From NCBI GenBank assembly GCA_964483805.1, contig CAZADH010000022.1:1-35910 (forward strand): a stretch of DNA of 35,910 nucleotides, written 5' to 3'. A model generated the notes under the pieces. That model saw nothing but the letters and a program-made list of their open reading frames with translations, searched no databases and had not been told where the DNA came from. The position numbers and the translations under genes are program-made. The stretch comes from CAZADH01 sp964483805 (lineage in GTDB: Bacteria > Muiribacteriota > Ozemobacteria > Ozemobacterales > Ozemobacteraceae). The first letter of the stretch is position 1; each line of letters begins with the position of its first letter. Shown one piece after another: positions 7,237 through 14,965 of the stretch.

Positions 7237-8598
7237 TCAACGCAACCCGCGCTTCTTCATGAAGCCTTCGTAATGGCGGGTCACCAGGTGCGATTCCATT
7301 TGCCGCATCGTGTCCATGGCCACACCGACCACGATCAACAGCGCCGTGCCACCAAAGTAGAACTGGACGCGCATGACGTTGATCAGCAGCTCCGGGATGA
7401 CCGCGATGACCGCGAGGAACACGCCACCGGCCAGCGTCACCCGCGACAGCGTCCGCTCGAGATAATCGACCGTGGGCCGGCCCGCGCGAATGCCGGGAAT
7501 GAACCCGCCATATTTCTTCATGTTGTCGGACAAGTCTTGGATGTTGAAGGTGATCGCCGTGTAGAAATAAGTGAAGAACACGATCAACCCCGCATACAAC
7601 AATTGATAAACCAAGAACTCACTCGTCAGGATCGAACCACCGACGTTGTGACTGAAGATGCGCAGGAACCAATCGACGATACCGCCGAAGAACGGATTGT
7701 TGATCTTCATGTTCTGGACGGCATCCCAGTTCTGCAACCAGTTTGCCACCATCGCCGGGAACAACAGAATCGAGCTGGCGAAGATCACCGGGATGACGCC
7801 GGCCTGATTGACGCGCAGCGGGATGTGGGTATTCTGGCCACCGTAAACACGGCGACCAACGACGCGCTTCGCATACTGGACCGGAATTTTGCGGACCGCA
7901 TCTTGAACGCTCACGACCGCCATGATCACCAGAACCACGATGACACACAGGGCCAGGACCTGAATGACCTGGTGCGCGTCACCCTCTTGGAAGAAGATGA
8001 CACCCTGCTGCACCACAGCTTGCGGAAGCGTTGCCAGAATACCGGCGGTAATCAGGATCGAAATGCCGTTGCCGATGCCACGCGCTGTCATCTGTTCACC
8101 GAGCCACATGATGAAGGCGGTGCCGGCGGTCAACGTCATGACTGCCATGATCTTGAAGCCGATGCCCGGGTTGAGCACCACGCCGTAGCGCTCGAGCATG
8201 AAGCTGATACCAAATGCCTGCAGCGCGCCAATGACGACCGTCCCATAACGGGTGTACTGACTGATCTTCTTGCGGCCTTCCTCACCCTCTTCCTTCGCAA
8301 GGTGTTCCAGGTAAGGAATGACGTACACGAGCAACTGCATGATAATCGATGCGTTGATGTACGGCGCAATACCGAGAGCGAACACGGAGAAGCGCTTCAG
8401 GGCGCCCCCCGAGAACATGTTCAAGAAGCTGAAGAGTTCGGACGAACTCTTCGCTACGTTCTCGGCAAGCAACTTCGCATCGATGCCGGGAGTGGGAATG
8501 TGCGTCCCGATGCGGAACACGACCAACATGCCCAGGGTGAACAGGATGCGGTTGCGAAGCTCAGGGATCTTGATCGAATTGGCGAGGCTGGAGAACAC
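7237..8598 (-). CDS. secY: Protein translocase subunit SecY
   Basis: This is a 453-residue inner-membrane channel protein with about ten hydrophobic helices, forming SecYEG with SecE and SecG. The family hallmarks FRIGTHIPTPGID (near residue 28) and the loop GGFIPGIRAGRPT are present, as is the C-terminal loop MRQMESHLVTRHYEGFMKKRGLR. The start is GTG at 8598, directly abutting the rplO TAG with no spacer, so translation is probably coupled. Confidence 0.97.
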   Translation of the reverse strand: MFSSLANSIKIPELRNRILFTLGMLVVFRIGTHIPTPGIDAKLLAENVAKSSSELFSFLNMFSGGALKRFSVFALGIAPYINASIIMQLLVYVIPYLEHLAKEEGEEGRKKISQYTRYGTVVIGALQAFGISFMLERYGVVLNPGIGFKIMAVMTLTAGTAFIMWLGEQMTARGIGNGISILITAGILATLPQAVVQQGVIFFQEGDAHQVIQVLALCVIVVLVIMAVVSVQDAVRKIPVQYAKRVVGRRVYGGQNTHIPLRVNQAGVIPVIFASSILLFPAMVANWLQNWDAVQNMKINNPFFGGIVDWFLRIFSHNVGGSILTSEFLVYQLLYAGLIVFFTYFYTAITFNIQDLSDNMKKYGGFIPGIRAGRPTVDYLERTLSRVTLAGGVFLAVIAVIPELLINVMRVQFYFGGTALLIVVGVAMDTMRQMESHLVTRHYEGFMKKRGLR

Positions 8599-9045
8599 CT
8601 AGATCACCTCGACCTTTCCACCGGCCTTCTCGATCTTTGCACGGGCCGATTCCGAAACCCGGTGGACCTGAACGGTAAGAGCCTTGGTCAGTTCGCCACG
8701 GCCCAGAAGTTTCACACCATCGCCAGCCACGCGAATCAGCCGCTTCTCGAGCAGCAATTCCGGCGTGACCACTGTTCCGGCGGCGAAGACCTCGAGCGCC
8801 GAAAGATTGACGACGGCCCATTCCGTGCGGAACGGACTGACGAAGCCGCGCTTCGGAATGCGGCGAACCACAGGCATCTGGCCGCCTTCGAAACCGGCAT
8901 ACGGATGCGGCTTACCCGAGCGGGCCGTTTGGCCCTTGCCGCCGCGGGTCGATTTGTTTCCATGCCCGGAGCCCTTGCCCCGGCCGATGCGCTTGGTGCG
9001 ATGCGTCGCGCCAGCAGCACCCTTGAGATTCGAAAGATTCATCAT
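8599..9045 (-). CDS. rplO: 50S ribosomal protein L15
   Basis: This is a 148-residue uL15, a late-assembly 50S protein. The Gly/Arg-rich N-terminal tail (KRIGRGKGSGHGNKSTRGGKGQ) and FEGGQMPVVRRIPKRGF are diagnostic. Start choice is between ATG 9045 and 9042. It sits in the standard place before secY. Confidence 0.97.
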   Translation of the reverse strand: MMNLSNLKGAAGATHRTKRIGRGKGSGHGNKSTRGGKGQTARSGKPHPYAGFEGGQMPVVRRIPKRGFVSPFRTEWAVVNLSALEVFAAGTVVTPELLLEKRLIRVAGDGVKLLGRGELTKALTVQVHRVSESARAKIEKAGGKVEVI

Positions 9046-9080
9046 GATCAGCTACTCCTTGGCTGGAGAGTGAAGATCGA

Positions 9081-9263
9081 TTATTTCTGGATCTCGAGCC
9101 AGCGGCTCACCTTGCCCACCATGCCCAGCGTCGCCGGGTTGTGAGGCAGGGTGACCGTCGCCAACATGTGGCGCAGCCCGAGAGCATGAATCGTCTTCTT
9201 CTGGCGCTGGGTCGCGCCAATGGGGCTCTTGATCAACTTGATGGTGATCGTCTTGCCGCTCAT
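9081..9263 (-). CDS. rpmD: 50S ribosomal protein L30
   Basis: This is a 60-residue uL30. The motif KLIKSPIGATQRQKKTIHALGL is the family signature, followed by the short HMLATVTLPHNPATLGMVGKV segment. It lies between rpsE and rplO as usual. Presence of L30 is informative because several phyla lack it. Confidence 0.96.
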   Translation of the reverse strand: MSGKTITIKLIKSPIGATQRQKKTIHALGLRHMLATVTLPHNPATLGMVGKVSRWLEIQK

Positions 9264-9266
9264 GGG

Positions 9267-9821
9267 TTACGCTCCTTGACCGTTGAGCACCTGCTCGATG
9301 TTGATCCCGCGCATTTTCGCGACACGATCGACACTCCGCATCCGGCTCAAAGCCTGCATGGTCGCCTTCGCCAGATTGATCGGGTTCTTGCTACCGATCT
9401 TCTTGGCCAAAACGTCTTTCACCCCAAGCGCATCGAGAATCGCGCGCACGGGACCGCCGGCAATGACGCCAGTACCAGGAGCGGCGGGCTTCATAATCAC
9501 CGACGACGCACCAAACCGGCCGGTGGCCGGATGGGTCAGGGTCGCATGATACAACGGGATCGTCACCAAGCTGCGCTTGGCCTTGTCGAGCCCCTTCTTA
9601 ACTGCATCAGGAACCGCATTGGCCTTGCCGATACCAATACCGACGCGGCCTTTTTGGTCACCGACGCAAACGAGCACCGAGAAACCGAAGTGGCGACCGC
9701 CCTTGACCGTTTTGCTTACGCGGTTCACCGAAATGATTTTTTCGGTAAATTCGTTTTCGACTTCTTCCTGCTGCTGGCGGCGAGGACCACGGGGACGTTG
9801 CTCACGAACATTCTCTGCCAT
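9267..9821 (-). CDS. rpsE: 30S ribosomal protein S5
   Basis: This is a 184-residue uS5, at the mRNA entry channel, with a role in decoding accuracy. It has the double-stranded RNA-binding-like N domain (EKIISVNRVSKTVKGGRHFGFSVLV) and a C-terminal domain with GTGVIAGGPVRAILDALGV. The first about 22 residues are a charged Arg/Gln/Glu-rich leader. It ends 3 nt before rpmD. Confidence 0.97.
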   Translation of the reverse strand: MAENVREQRPRGPRRQQQEEVENEFTEKIISVNRVSKTVKGGRHFGFSVLVCVGDQKGRVGIGIGKANAVPDAVKKGLDKAKRSLVTIPLYHATLTHPATGRFGASSVIMKPAAPGTGVIAGGPVRAILDALGVKDVLAKKIGSKNPINLAKATMQALSRMRSVDRVAKMRGINIEQVLNGQGA

Positions 9822-9856
9822 TGTTTATACTCCTGCGTTTCTTGCCCGCGACAGGC

Positions 9857-10225
9857 TCAGAAATCGAGACCGCCGGCGCGCGCGCCCTCGGCCAGTTCCT
9901 TGACACGACCGTGGTAGCGGAAGCCACCGCGATCGAATACGACTTTGGCGATGCCCTTCTCTTTGGCCCGCTTCGCGATCAACTCGCCGACCTTCTTGGC
10001 GGCAGCCTTGTCGCCACCCTTCTTGTTCTCGGCCTTGAAGTCTTTGTCGACCGAACTTGCCGCAACCAGGGTCTTGCCAGCGACGTCGTCGATGATCTGC
10101 ACGTAGATGTGATTGATGCTGCGGAATACCGCCAACCGAGGCCGCTCCGGCGTACCCTGCAGGGTGTACCGACTCCGGCGGTGACGACGATCGCGCAATT
10201 CTTTCTTGTGGGTCGAAGTACTCAT
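9857..10225 (-). CDS. rplR: 50S ribosomal protein L18
   Basis: This is a 122-residue uL18, a 5S rRNA binder of the central protuberance. RPRLAVFRSINHIYVQIIDD and the end FDRGGFRYHGRVKELAEGARAGGLDF are characteristic. Its basic N-terminal segment is of normal size. Confidence 0.97.
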   Translation of the reverse strand: MSTSTHKKELRDRRHRRSRYTLQGTPERPRLAVFRSINHIYVQIIDDVAGKTLVAASSVDKDFKAENKKGGDKAAAKKVGELIAKRAKEKGIAKVVFDRGGFRYHGRVKELAEGARAGGLDF

Positions 10226-10254
10226 GGCTTACTCGAAGCTTGCGCCACGCCCAA

Positions 10255-10800
10255 TTAGGCGGCGAGCTTCTTACCCTCCTTGATGCGGACTTTCTCGCCA
10301 AGGTAGCGGATGCCTGTGCCCTTGTAATGCTCGGGCGGCTTGATGGCGCGGATGTCGGCGGCCACCTGACCCACCAACTCTTTGTTAACGCCATGAACGG
10401 CAACCTTGTTGACGCCGTCGACCTTGAGCGTGATGTCGGTCGGCGGTTCGTAGGTCACGGTGTGCGACAGGCCGACGGTGAAGGTGACCTTCTTGCCTTC
10501 CTGTTTCACTTTGTAACCCACGCCCTGCACTTCGAGCTCGCGAACGTAACCCACGGCGCAACCGTGAACCATGTTCGCCAACAGACTGCGGGTCAGACCC
10601 CACAGGCTGCGGTTGAGCTTGTCGTGCTCGTCACCATTGACCGAGCAGACCAGATGCTCGCCGTCTTTCGCAACCTTGACCTCGGGGCGGAACTGCTTGC
10701 TCATCGAGCCCTTCGGCCCTTTCACCGACACCGTGGCGCCGGCGATCTTGACCTCGACCCCCTTCGGGATCAAGACATGTTTCTTACCGATACGTGACAT
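10255..10800 (-). CDS. rplF: 50S ribosomal protein L6
   Basis: This is a 181-residue uL6 near the sarcin-ricin loop and factor-binding site. It starts MSRIGKKHVLIPKGVEV. The second repeat ends with KPPEHYKGTGIRYLGEKVRIKEGKK, the family signature. Length is normal. Confidence 0.97.
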   Translation of the reverse strand: MSRIGKKHVLIPKGVEVKIAGATVSVKGPKGSMSKQFRPEVKVAKDGEHLVCSVNGDEHDKLNRSLWGLTRSLLANMVHGCAVGYVRELEVQGVGYKVKQEGKKVTFTVGLSHTVTYEPPTDITLKVDGVNKVAVHGVNKELVGQVAADIRAIKPPEHYKGTGIRYLGEKVRIKEGKKLAA

Positions 10801-10824
10801 TGGTTAAGGCCCTCCTTCAGGCGG

Positions 10825-11223
10825 TCACCACACGTTGCAGAGGATCTCACCGCCGACGCCCTGCTTGCGGCAGTCTTTGTCGGTCATGATCCCCTTGGGG
10901 GTGGAGAGAATGGCGACTCCCAAGCCGCCGAGCACCTTCGGAATCTCGTTCTTGCCGGCATAAATGCGCCGACCGGGCTTGCTGATGCGCTGAATGCCAT
11001 CGAGCACGCGGGTCTGCCGCTCACCGTACTTGAGGAAGATCTTCAGGTTGAACTTGTTTTGAAACTTGTAATACCGGAAATCGCGAATGAACCCTTCGCG
11101 TTTCAAGATCTTGGCGATCTCGATCTTCATCTTCGACGAGGGCATCTCGACGCTCTCGTGTTTGACGTGGTTCGCGTTCCGGATTCGGGTCAGCATATCG
11201 CTGATGGGATCGGTCATACTCAT
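10825..11223 (-). CDS. rpsH: 30S ribosomal protein S8
   Basis: This is a 132-residue uS8, a primary binder of 16S helix 21. It has DPISDMLTRIRNAN at the N-terminus and STPKGIMTDKDCRKQGVGGEILCNVW at the C-terminus (the latter diagnostic). The start is ATG 11223 or 11217. In other bacteria S8 represses the spc operon by binding near rplE. I did not identify such a site. Confidence 0.97.
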   Translation of the reverse strand: MSMTDPISDMLTRIRNANHVKHESVEMPSSKMKIEIAKILKREGFIRDFRYYKFQNKFNLKIFLKYGERQTRVLDGIQRISKPGRRIYAGKNEIPKVLGGLGVAILSTPKGIMTDKDCRKQGVGGEILCNVW

Positions 11224-11235
11224 GGGGCTTCTCCC

Positions 11236-11421
11236 TTACCAGCTCGACTTGACGATGCCCGGGATCATCCCGTTGCTCGCCAGGTCGCGGAAACAAATGC
11301 GGCACATCTCGAAGTCACGGATATAACCGCGCGGGCGACCGCAAATGCGGCACCGATTGTAAGCGCGGACCGAGAACTTGGGTTTCCGCTGCCACTTCAT
11401 GATCAACGATTTCTTGGCCAT
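11236..11421 (-). CDS. rpsZ: 30S ribosomal protein S14, zinc (type Z) form
   Basis: This is a 61-residue short uS14. Four cysteines at 24, 27, 40 and 43 form the zinc site of the C+ type, unlike the longer about 100-residue zinc-free form. The end GMIPGIVKSSW is characteristic. It lies 6 nt after rplE in the standard order. Confidence 0.97.
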   Translation of the reverse strand: MAKKSLIMKWQRKPKFSVRAYNRCRICGRPRGYIRDFEMCRICFRDLASNGMIPGIVKSSW

Positions 11422-11427
11422 GCCTGC

Positions 11428-12009
11428 TTACTCCTGTTTCCCGTCTTTCGTCTTGCGGAACGGCATGCCCATGAGGGAGAGCAGCTCCCTGGCTTCGCCG
11501 TCGGTGCGTGCCGAGGTAACGATCGTGATGTTCATACCCTGGACCTTCTCGACCGCATCGTATTTGATCTCGGGGAAGACCAACTGCTCGGTGAGGCCCA
11601 TGCTGTAGTTGCCGCGGCCATCAAAAGCCTTCGGCGACAGACCCCGAAAGTCGCGGATACGCGGGATGACGATGTTGAACAGCTTGTCGAGGAAATAGAA
11701 CGCCCGGTCGCCGCGCAACGTCACGGAACAACCGATCGGCACGCCCTCGCGCAGCTTGAAGTTACTGATCGACTTGCGCGCTTTGCAGATCACCGGCTTC
11801 TGCGCCGCGATCAAACCAAGCTCGGCCACGGCCGAATCGAGCAACTTGCTGTTCTGCGTCGCCTGACCCACGCCCATGTTGAGGACAACCTTGACGACCT
11901 TGGGGACCGCCAGAGGATTGCCATACTTGAACACTTCTTTCAGCTTCGGGGTGACCTCGTTGAGGTACTTCTCCTTCAGCCTTGGAAGAACACGCTTCTG
12001 GTTCGCCAT
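11428..12009 (-). CDS. rplE: 50S ribosomal protein L5
   Basis: This is a 193-residue uL5 that binds 5S rRNA and contacts P-site tRNA in the central protuberance. KVVLNMGVGQA and RDFRGLSPKAFDGRGNYSMGLTEQ (given in parts: RDFRGLS, GNYSMGL) are diagnostic. AGGAGG precedes the ATG by 11 nt. Length is slightly above the usual 178-187, with extra charged residues at the end. Confidence 0.97.
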   Translation of the reverse strand: MANQKRVLPRLKEKYLNEVTPKLKEVFKYGNPLAVPKVVKVVLNMGVGQATQNSKLLDSAVAELGLIAAQKPVICKARKSISNFKLREGVPIGCSVTLRGDRAFYFLDKLFNIVIPRIRDFRGLSPKAFDGRGNYSMGLTEQLVFPEIKYDAVEKVQGMNITIVTSARTDGEARELLSLMGMPFRKTKDGKQE

Positions 12010-12066
12010 GCTGATTTCTTCCTCCTGAGATTATTAAACCGACGGACAAATGCCCGAGGATTTGAA

Positions 12067-12420
12067 TTACTTACGACCGATCGGCTCGTTGCAGAGCCGG
12101 CAGATCCGGTTGGTCTCGTTGTTCTGCACCACCACCTTGGCGCGCGTAACCTTGTTGCACTTGCCGCACAACAACGCCACACGACCCAACGCAATCGCAG
12201 CTTCTTTCTCGAGAATGCCGCCCTTGCCGATCTTCTTGCTCGGCCGCTGATGGCGCTTCACGTAGTTGACGCCCTCGACCACGACCTTGCCCTTCGTCGG
12301 CAGAACCTGCAACACCCGCCCCTGCTTGCCCGCATCTTCGCCCAACAGAACGACGACCTGGTCGTCTTTCTTTACGTGAGGGCGCTCGACAGCGCGCTTT
12401 CGCTTAACAGTCTTCAACAT
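12067..12420 (-). CDS. rplX: 50S ribosomal protein L24 with C-terminal zinc motif
   Basis: This is a 117-residue uL24, an early-assembly protein near the tunnel exit. The KOW domain (KKDDQVVVLLGEDAGKQGRVLQV, residues 17-39) is followed by the conserved VEGVNYVKRH. The C-terminal part has two CxxC pairs (Cys85/88 and Cys107/110) that should bind zinc. Some phyla have this form and E. coli does not. Confidence 0.97.
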   Translation of the reverse strand: MLKTVKRKRAVERPHVKKDDQVVVLLGEDAGKQGRVLQVLPTKGKVVVEGVNYVKRHQRPSKKIGKGGILEKEAAIALGRVALLCGKCNKVTRAKVVVQNNETNRICRLCNEPIGRK

Positions 12421-12455
12421 CTCGTGCTACTCCTGTTTCTTGGCCGCGTCCTGGT

Positions 12456-12824
12456 TTACAGGACCTCGGGCGCGAGAGAAATGATCTTCATGAACTGTTT
12501 CTCGCGCAACTCACGCGCAACCGGCCCAAAGATGCGGGTGCCACGCGGGTTGTTGTCGGTCGAAATGATCACGGCCGCATTGTCGTCGAAGCGGATCGAA
12601 CTGCCGTCGGGGCGGCGATACGGCTTCTTGGTGCGCACCACCACCGCGCGAACGACTTCCTTCTTCTTGACCGTGCCATTCGGAATCGCGTCTTTGACCG
12701 AGGCGATGATCACGTCGCCCAGATAGCCATAACGACGATTGCTGCCGCCCATCACGCGGATACAAAGCAACCGCTTGGCCCCGGTGTTATCGGCGACCTT
12801 AAGAACTGATTCCTGCTGAATCAT
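12456..12824 (-). CDS. rplN: 50S ribosomal protein L14
   Basis: This is a 122-residue uL14 at the subunit interface. MIQQESVLKVADNTGAK and the end FMKIISLAPEVL are signatures. Its first 26 nt overlap the end of rpsQ in another frame. The Shine-Dalgarno (AAGGAGG) lies inside rpsQ, so the two genes are translationally coupled. Confidence 0.97.
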   Translation of the reverse strand: MIQQESVLKVADNTGAKRLLCIRVMGGSNRRYGYLGDVIIASVKDAIPNGTVKKKEVVRAVVVRTKKPYRRPDGSSIRFDDNAAVIISTDNNPRGTRIFGPVARELREKQFMKIISLAPEVL

Positions 12825-13152
12825 CGCTTTCCTCCTTCTTGGGGTGGTGGCCGTGCTGCTTCTCGGAAATCGTGTCGGCGACGCCAGCGTCAGCCTTCTC
12901 GATCACTTCACGCACGATCCAGTTCTTGGTCTTGGACATCTTGCGGCACTCTTCGATGCGCACCAGATCACCGATCTCGCACTTCTCCTCCGGATCGTGA
13001 ACCTGGAACTTCGTCGACCGCTTCAAATACTTCTTGTACTTCGGGTGCTGAATCATCGACTCAACCCGCACCGCGATCGTCTTCGCCGCGGAGTTGCCGA
13101 TGACACGGCCCACGCGGGTCCGGCGACTGCTCTTCTGAACGCTTTCCATCAC
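12799..13152 (-). CDS. rpsQ: 30S ribosomal protein S17 with extended C-terminus
   Basis: This is an uS17 of 117 residues, compared with the usual 80-90. The core RTRVGRVIGNSAAKTIAVRV and HDPEEKCEIGDLVRIEECRKMSKTK (OB fold, 16S binding) is standard. About 30 extra residues at the C-terminus are His/Lys/Glu/Ser-rich and low-complexity. The tail overlaps rplN by 26 nt and carries its Shine-Dalgarno. The start is ATG at 13152 or 13149. Confidence 0.95.
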   Translation of the reverse strand: MMESVQKSSRRTRVGRVIGNSAAKTIAVRVESMIQHPKYKKYLKRSTKFQVHDPEEKCEIGDLVRIEECRKMSKTKNWIVREVIEKADAGVADTISEKQHGHHPKKEESDDSAGISS

Positions 13153-13178
13153 TGTTTACTCCTTGTGCTTTCGCCGGC

Positions 13179-13811
13179 TCAGAACGGCAGGCGGCCGCTG
13201 GTCAGTTCCCGAGCAATGGCCCGCAAATTCGCCAATTCAGCAAGTTTCTGCCGCTTGGTTTCTTTGAGACCCTTGATCGAAGAAGCTTCATTAAATCCCA
13301 TTCCGGACAGCTTGTCAAGCAGTGTTGGCCGGACCGACACCTTGACCGTCTGTACCCTCTTGGACAAACCCCGCAGGTCTTTTTCGTCTTTGCCCTTCGC
13401 GGTCTTCAGCTTCGCCGAGATCGCCTTGCGAATGGCCGTCAGCGCCTCGGTGATCTTGCCGTCGACATCGCGCTCGATCTCGTGCTCGAGCCGGCGCATC
13501 TTCGTCGAGATCTCGCCTTTGAGCATCGAGAGACGCTCGCGCAGGGGCGTCTTCATCGGGTCGATGCCCTTGGCCTTGATCAGGTGCTCGTACTCGCCCT
13601 TCAATGCCGCGCGCACCTTGTCTTTGACCATCTTGTTGATGAAGGTCTGGACGCGGGCGATGTTCTTGCGAACCTTGGCAATCCGGGAGTTGTCGGTCAA
13701 CTGGTGTGTAACTGCCTGCAGGCGCAGGTTAAACAATTCTTCTTTGTAGTGATGAAACTTGTCTTGCAGTTCCAGTTCGGTCAAGTCGGAAAAGTTCTCG
13801 CGATTTTTCAT
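13179..13811 (-). CDS. rpmC: 50S ribosomal protein L29 with large C-terminal extension
   Basis: Residues 1-65 are a normal uL29: the helical hairpin with EELFNLRLQAVTHQLTDNSRI and KVRKNIARVQTFINKM. L29 normally ends there at 60-70 residues. Here the frame continues to residue 210. The extension is charged and predicted helical by composition (alternating Lys/Arg/Glu, for example residues 88-140), ends RELTSGRLPF, and matches no domain I recognise. uL29 sits beside L23 at the tunnel exit, where trigger factor, SRP and the translocon dock. The gene is 26 nt from rpsQ and 4 nt after rplP, so the length is not the result of a missing neighbour gene. Codon use looks the same along its length. Confidence 0.93.
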   Translation of the reverse strand: MKNRENFSDLTELELQDKFHHYKEELFNLRLQAVTHQLTDNSRIAKVRKNIARVQTFINKMVKDKVRAALKGEYEHLIKAKGIDPMKTPLRERLSMLKGEISTKMRRLEHEIERDVDGKITEALTAIRKAISAKLKTAKGKDEKDLRGLSKRVQTVKVSVRPTLLDKLSGMGFNEASSIKGLKETKRQKLAELANLRAIARELTSGRLPF

Positions 13812-13815
13812 GACA

Positions 13816-14229
13816 TTACGCCTCCTTCGCGATCACGACCTTGGTCTTGATCGGAAGCTTGAATGCGGCCTGGGTCAGCGATTCCATCGCCAGGCTCAAC
13901 GGCACGCCTTCGAGCTCAAACAAGATGCGCCCGGGTTTGACCACGGCGACCCAGAACTCAGGGGCGCCCTTGCCCTTACCCATACGCGTCTCGAGAGGCT
14001 TCTTCGAAATCGGTTTGTCGGGGAATACGCGGATCCACATTTTGCCACCGCGCTTAACCGTGCGCGTGATGACCTTACGGGCCGCTTCGATCTGGTTCGC
14101 CGTCATCCAGCAGCACTCGAGCGCTTGGAGGCCGTAGGAGCCGAAGGCAAGATAATCGCCGCCTTTGGCCATGCCCCGCATGCGACCGCGTTGCTGCTTG
14201 CGGAATTTGGTTCGTGCTGGCATCAACAT
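13816..14229 (-). CDS. rplP: 50S ribosomal protein L16
   Basis: This is a 137-residue uL16 close to the A site and central protuberance. It starts MLMPARTKFRKQQRGRM. The segment TRTVKRGGKMWIRVFPDKPISKKPLETRMGKGKG is diagnostic (in parts: GGKMWIRVFPDKP, ETRMGKGKG). Length is normal. It lies 4 nt before rpmC. Confidence 0.97.
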   Translation of the reverse strand: MLMPARTKFRKQQRGRMRGMAKGGDYLAFGSYGLQALECCWMTANQIEAARKVITRTVKRGGKMWIRVFPDKPISKKPLETRMGKGKGAPEFWVAVVKPGRILFELEGVPLSLAMESLTQAAFKLPIKTKVVIAKEA

Positions 14230-14269
14230 CGGACTATGTCTCCTTGGTCACAGCAGACCGGCGAACCGG

Positions 14270-14965
14270 TCAGGAATTCGAAGAGTTATAAGCGGCTTCG
14301 CGGCTCGAGGTCTGCTCGGGCATTGCATTCCGCCCGATGTGCTCGCCCTTGAAGACCCACACCTTCACGCCGATACAACCGAATGTCGTGACGGCAGTCG
14401 ACTTCGCGAAGTCGATCTCGGCACGCAGGGTGTGCAAAGGCACGCGACCCTCACGCTGCCACTCGGAGCGGCTGATTTCAGCGCCACCGAGACGGCCGGA
14501 GCAGTGGATCTTGATGCCCTGGGCGCCGGCACACATCGCGCGACCCATCGACTGCCGCATGGCACGACGGTGGGAAATGCGCTTCTCGAGCTGCAACGCC
14601 ACGTTCTCGGCGATGATCTTCGCATCGATGTCCGGCCGCTTGATTTCCTGAATCGACAGGAACACGCTCTTGCCGGTCATCTTCTCGAGATCTTTCTTGA
14701 GCTGGTCGACACGCTCGCCACCGCGACCGATGATCACGCCCGGGCGCGCCGTGTGAATCGTGACTTTCACCTTGGTGTTCGACTTGCGCTCGATCTCGAC
14801 GCGGCCAATGCCTTCGCGGTAGAACTGCTTCTTGTCGATGAAGTTGCGAATCGCCACATCTTCGTGCAGGAACTTGGCGAACTCACCCTTGCGGGCGAAC
14901 CAGCGGGAGTCCCAGGTGCGGGTGATGCCGAGGCGCAACCCGATCGGGTTAATCTTCTGACCCAT
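14270..14965 (-). CDS. rpsC: 30S ribosomal protein S3
   Basis: This is a 231-residue uS3 at the mRNA entry tunnel, with helicase activity together with S4/S5. MGQKINPIGLRLGITR at the start, the KH-domain GVIIGRGGERVDQLKKDLEK and the C-terminal domain GAQGIKIHCSGRLGGAEISRSEW are all present. The ATG at 14965 shares one nucleotide with the rplV stop (TAATG). Upstream open frame within rplV is not S3. Confidence 0.97.
   Translation of the reverse strand: MGQKINPIGLRLGITRTWDSRWFARKGEFAKFLHEDVAIRNFIDKKQFYREGIGRVEIERKSNTKVKVTIHTARPGVIIGRGGERVDQLKKDLEKMTGKSVFLSIQEIKRPDIDAKIIAENVALQLEKRISHRRAMRQSMGRAMCAGAQGIKIHCSGRLGGAEISRSEWQREGRVPLHTLRAEIDFAKSTAVTTFGCIGVKVWVFKGEHIGRNAMPEQTSSREAAYNSSNS

Noticed and set aside
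7174..9144. A 656-codon plus-strand frame opposite secY, rplO and rpmD
   Set aside because: Shadow of conserved genes, with His/Asp-rich composition and no motif.
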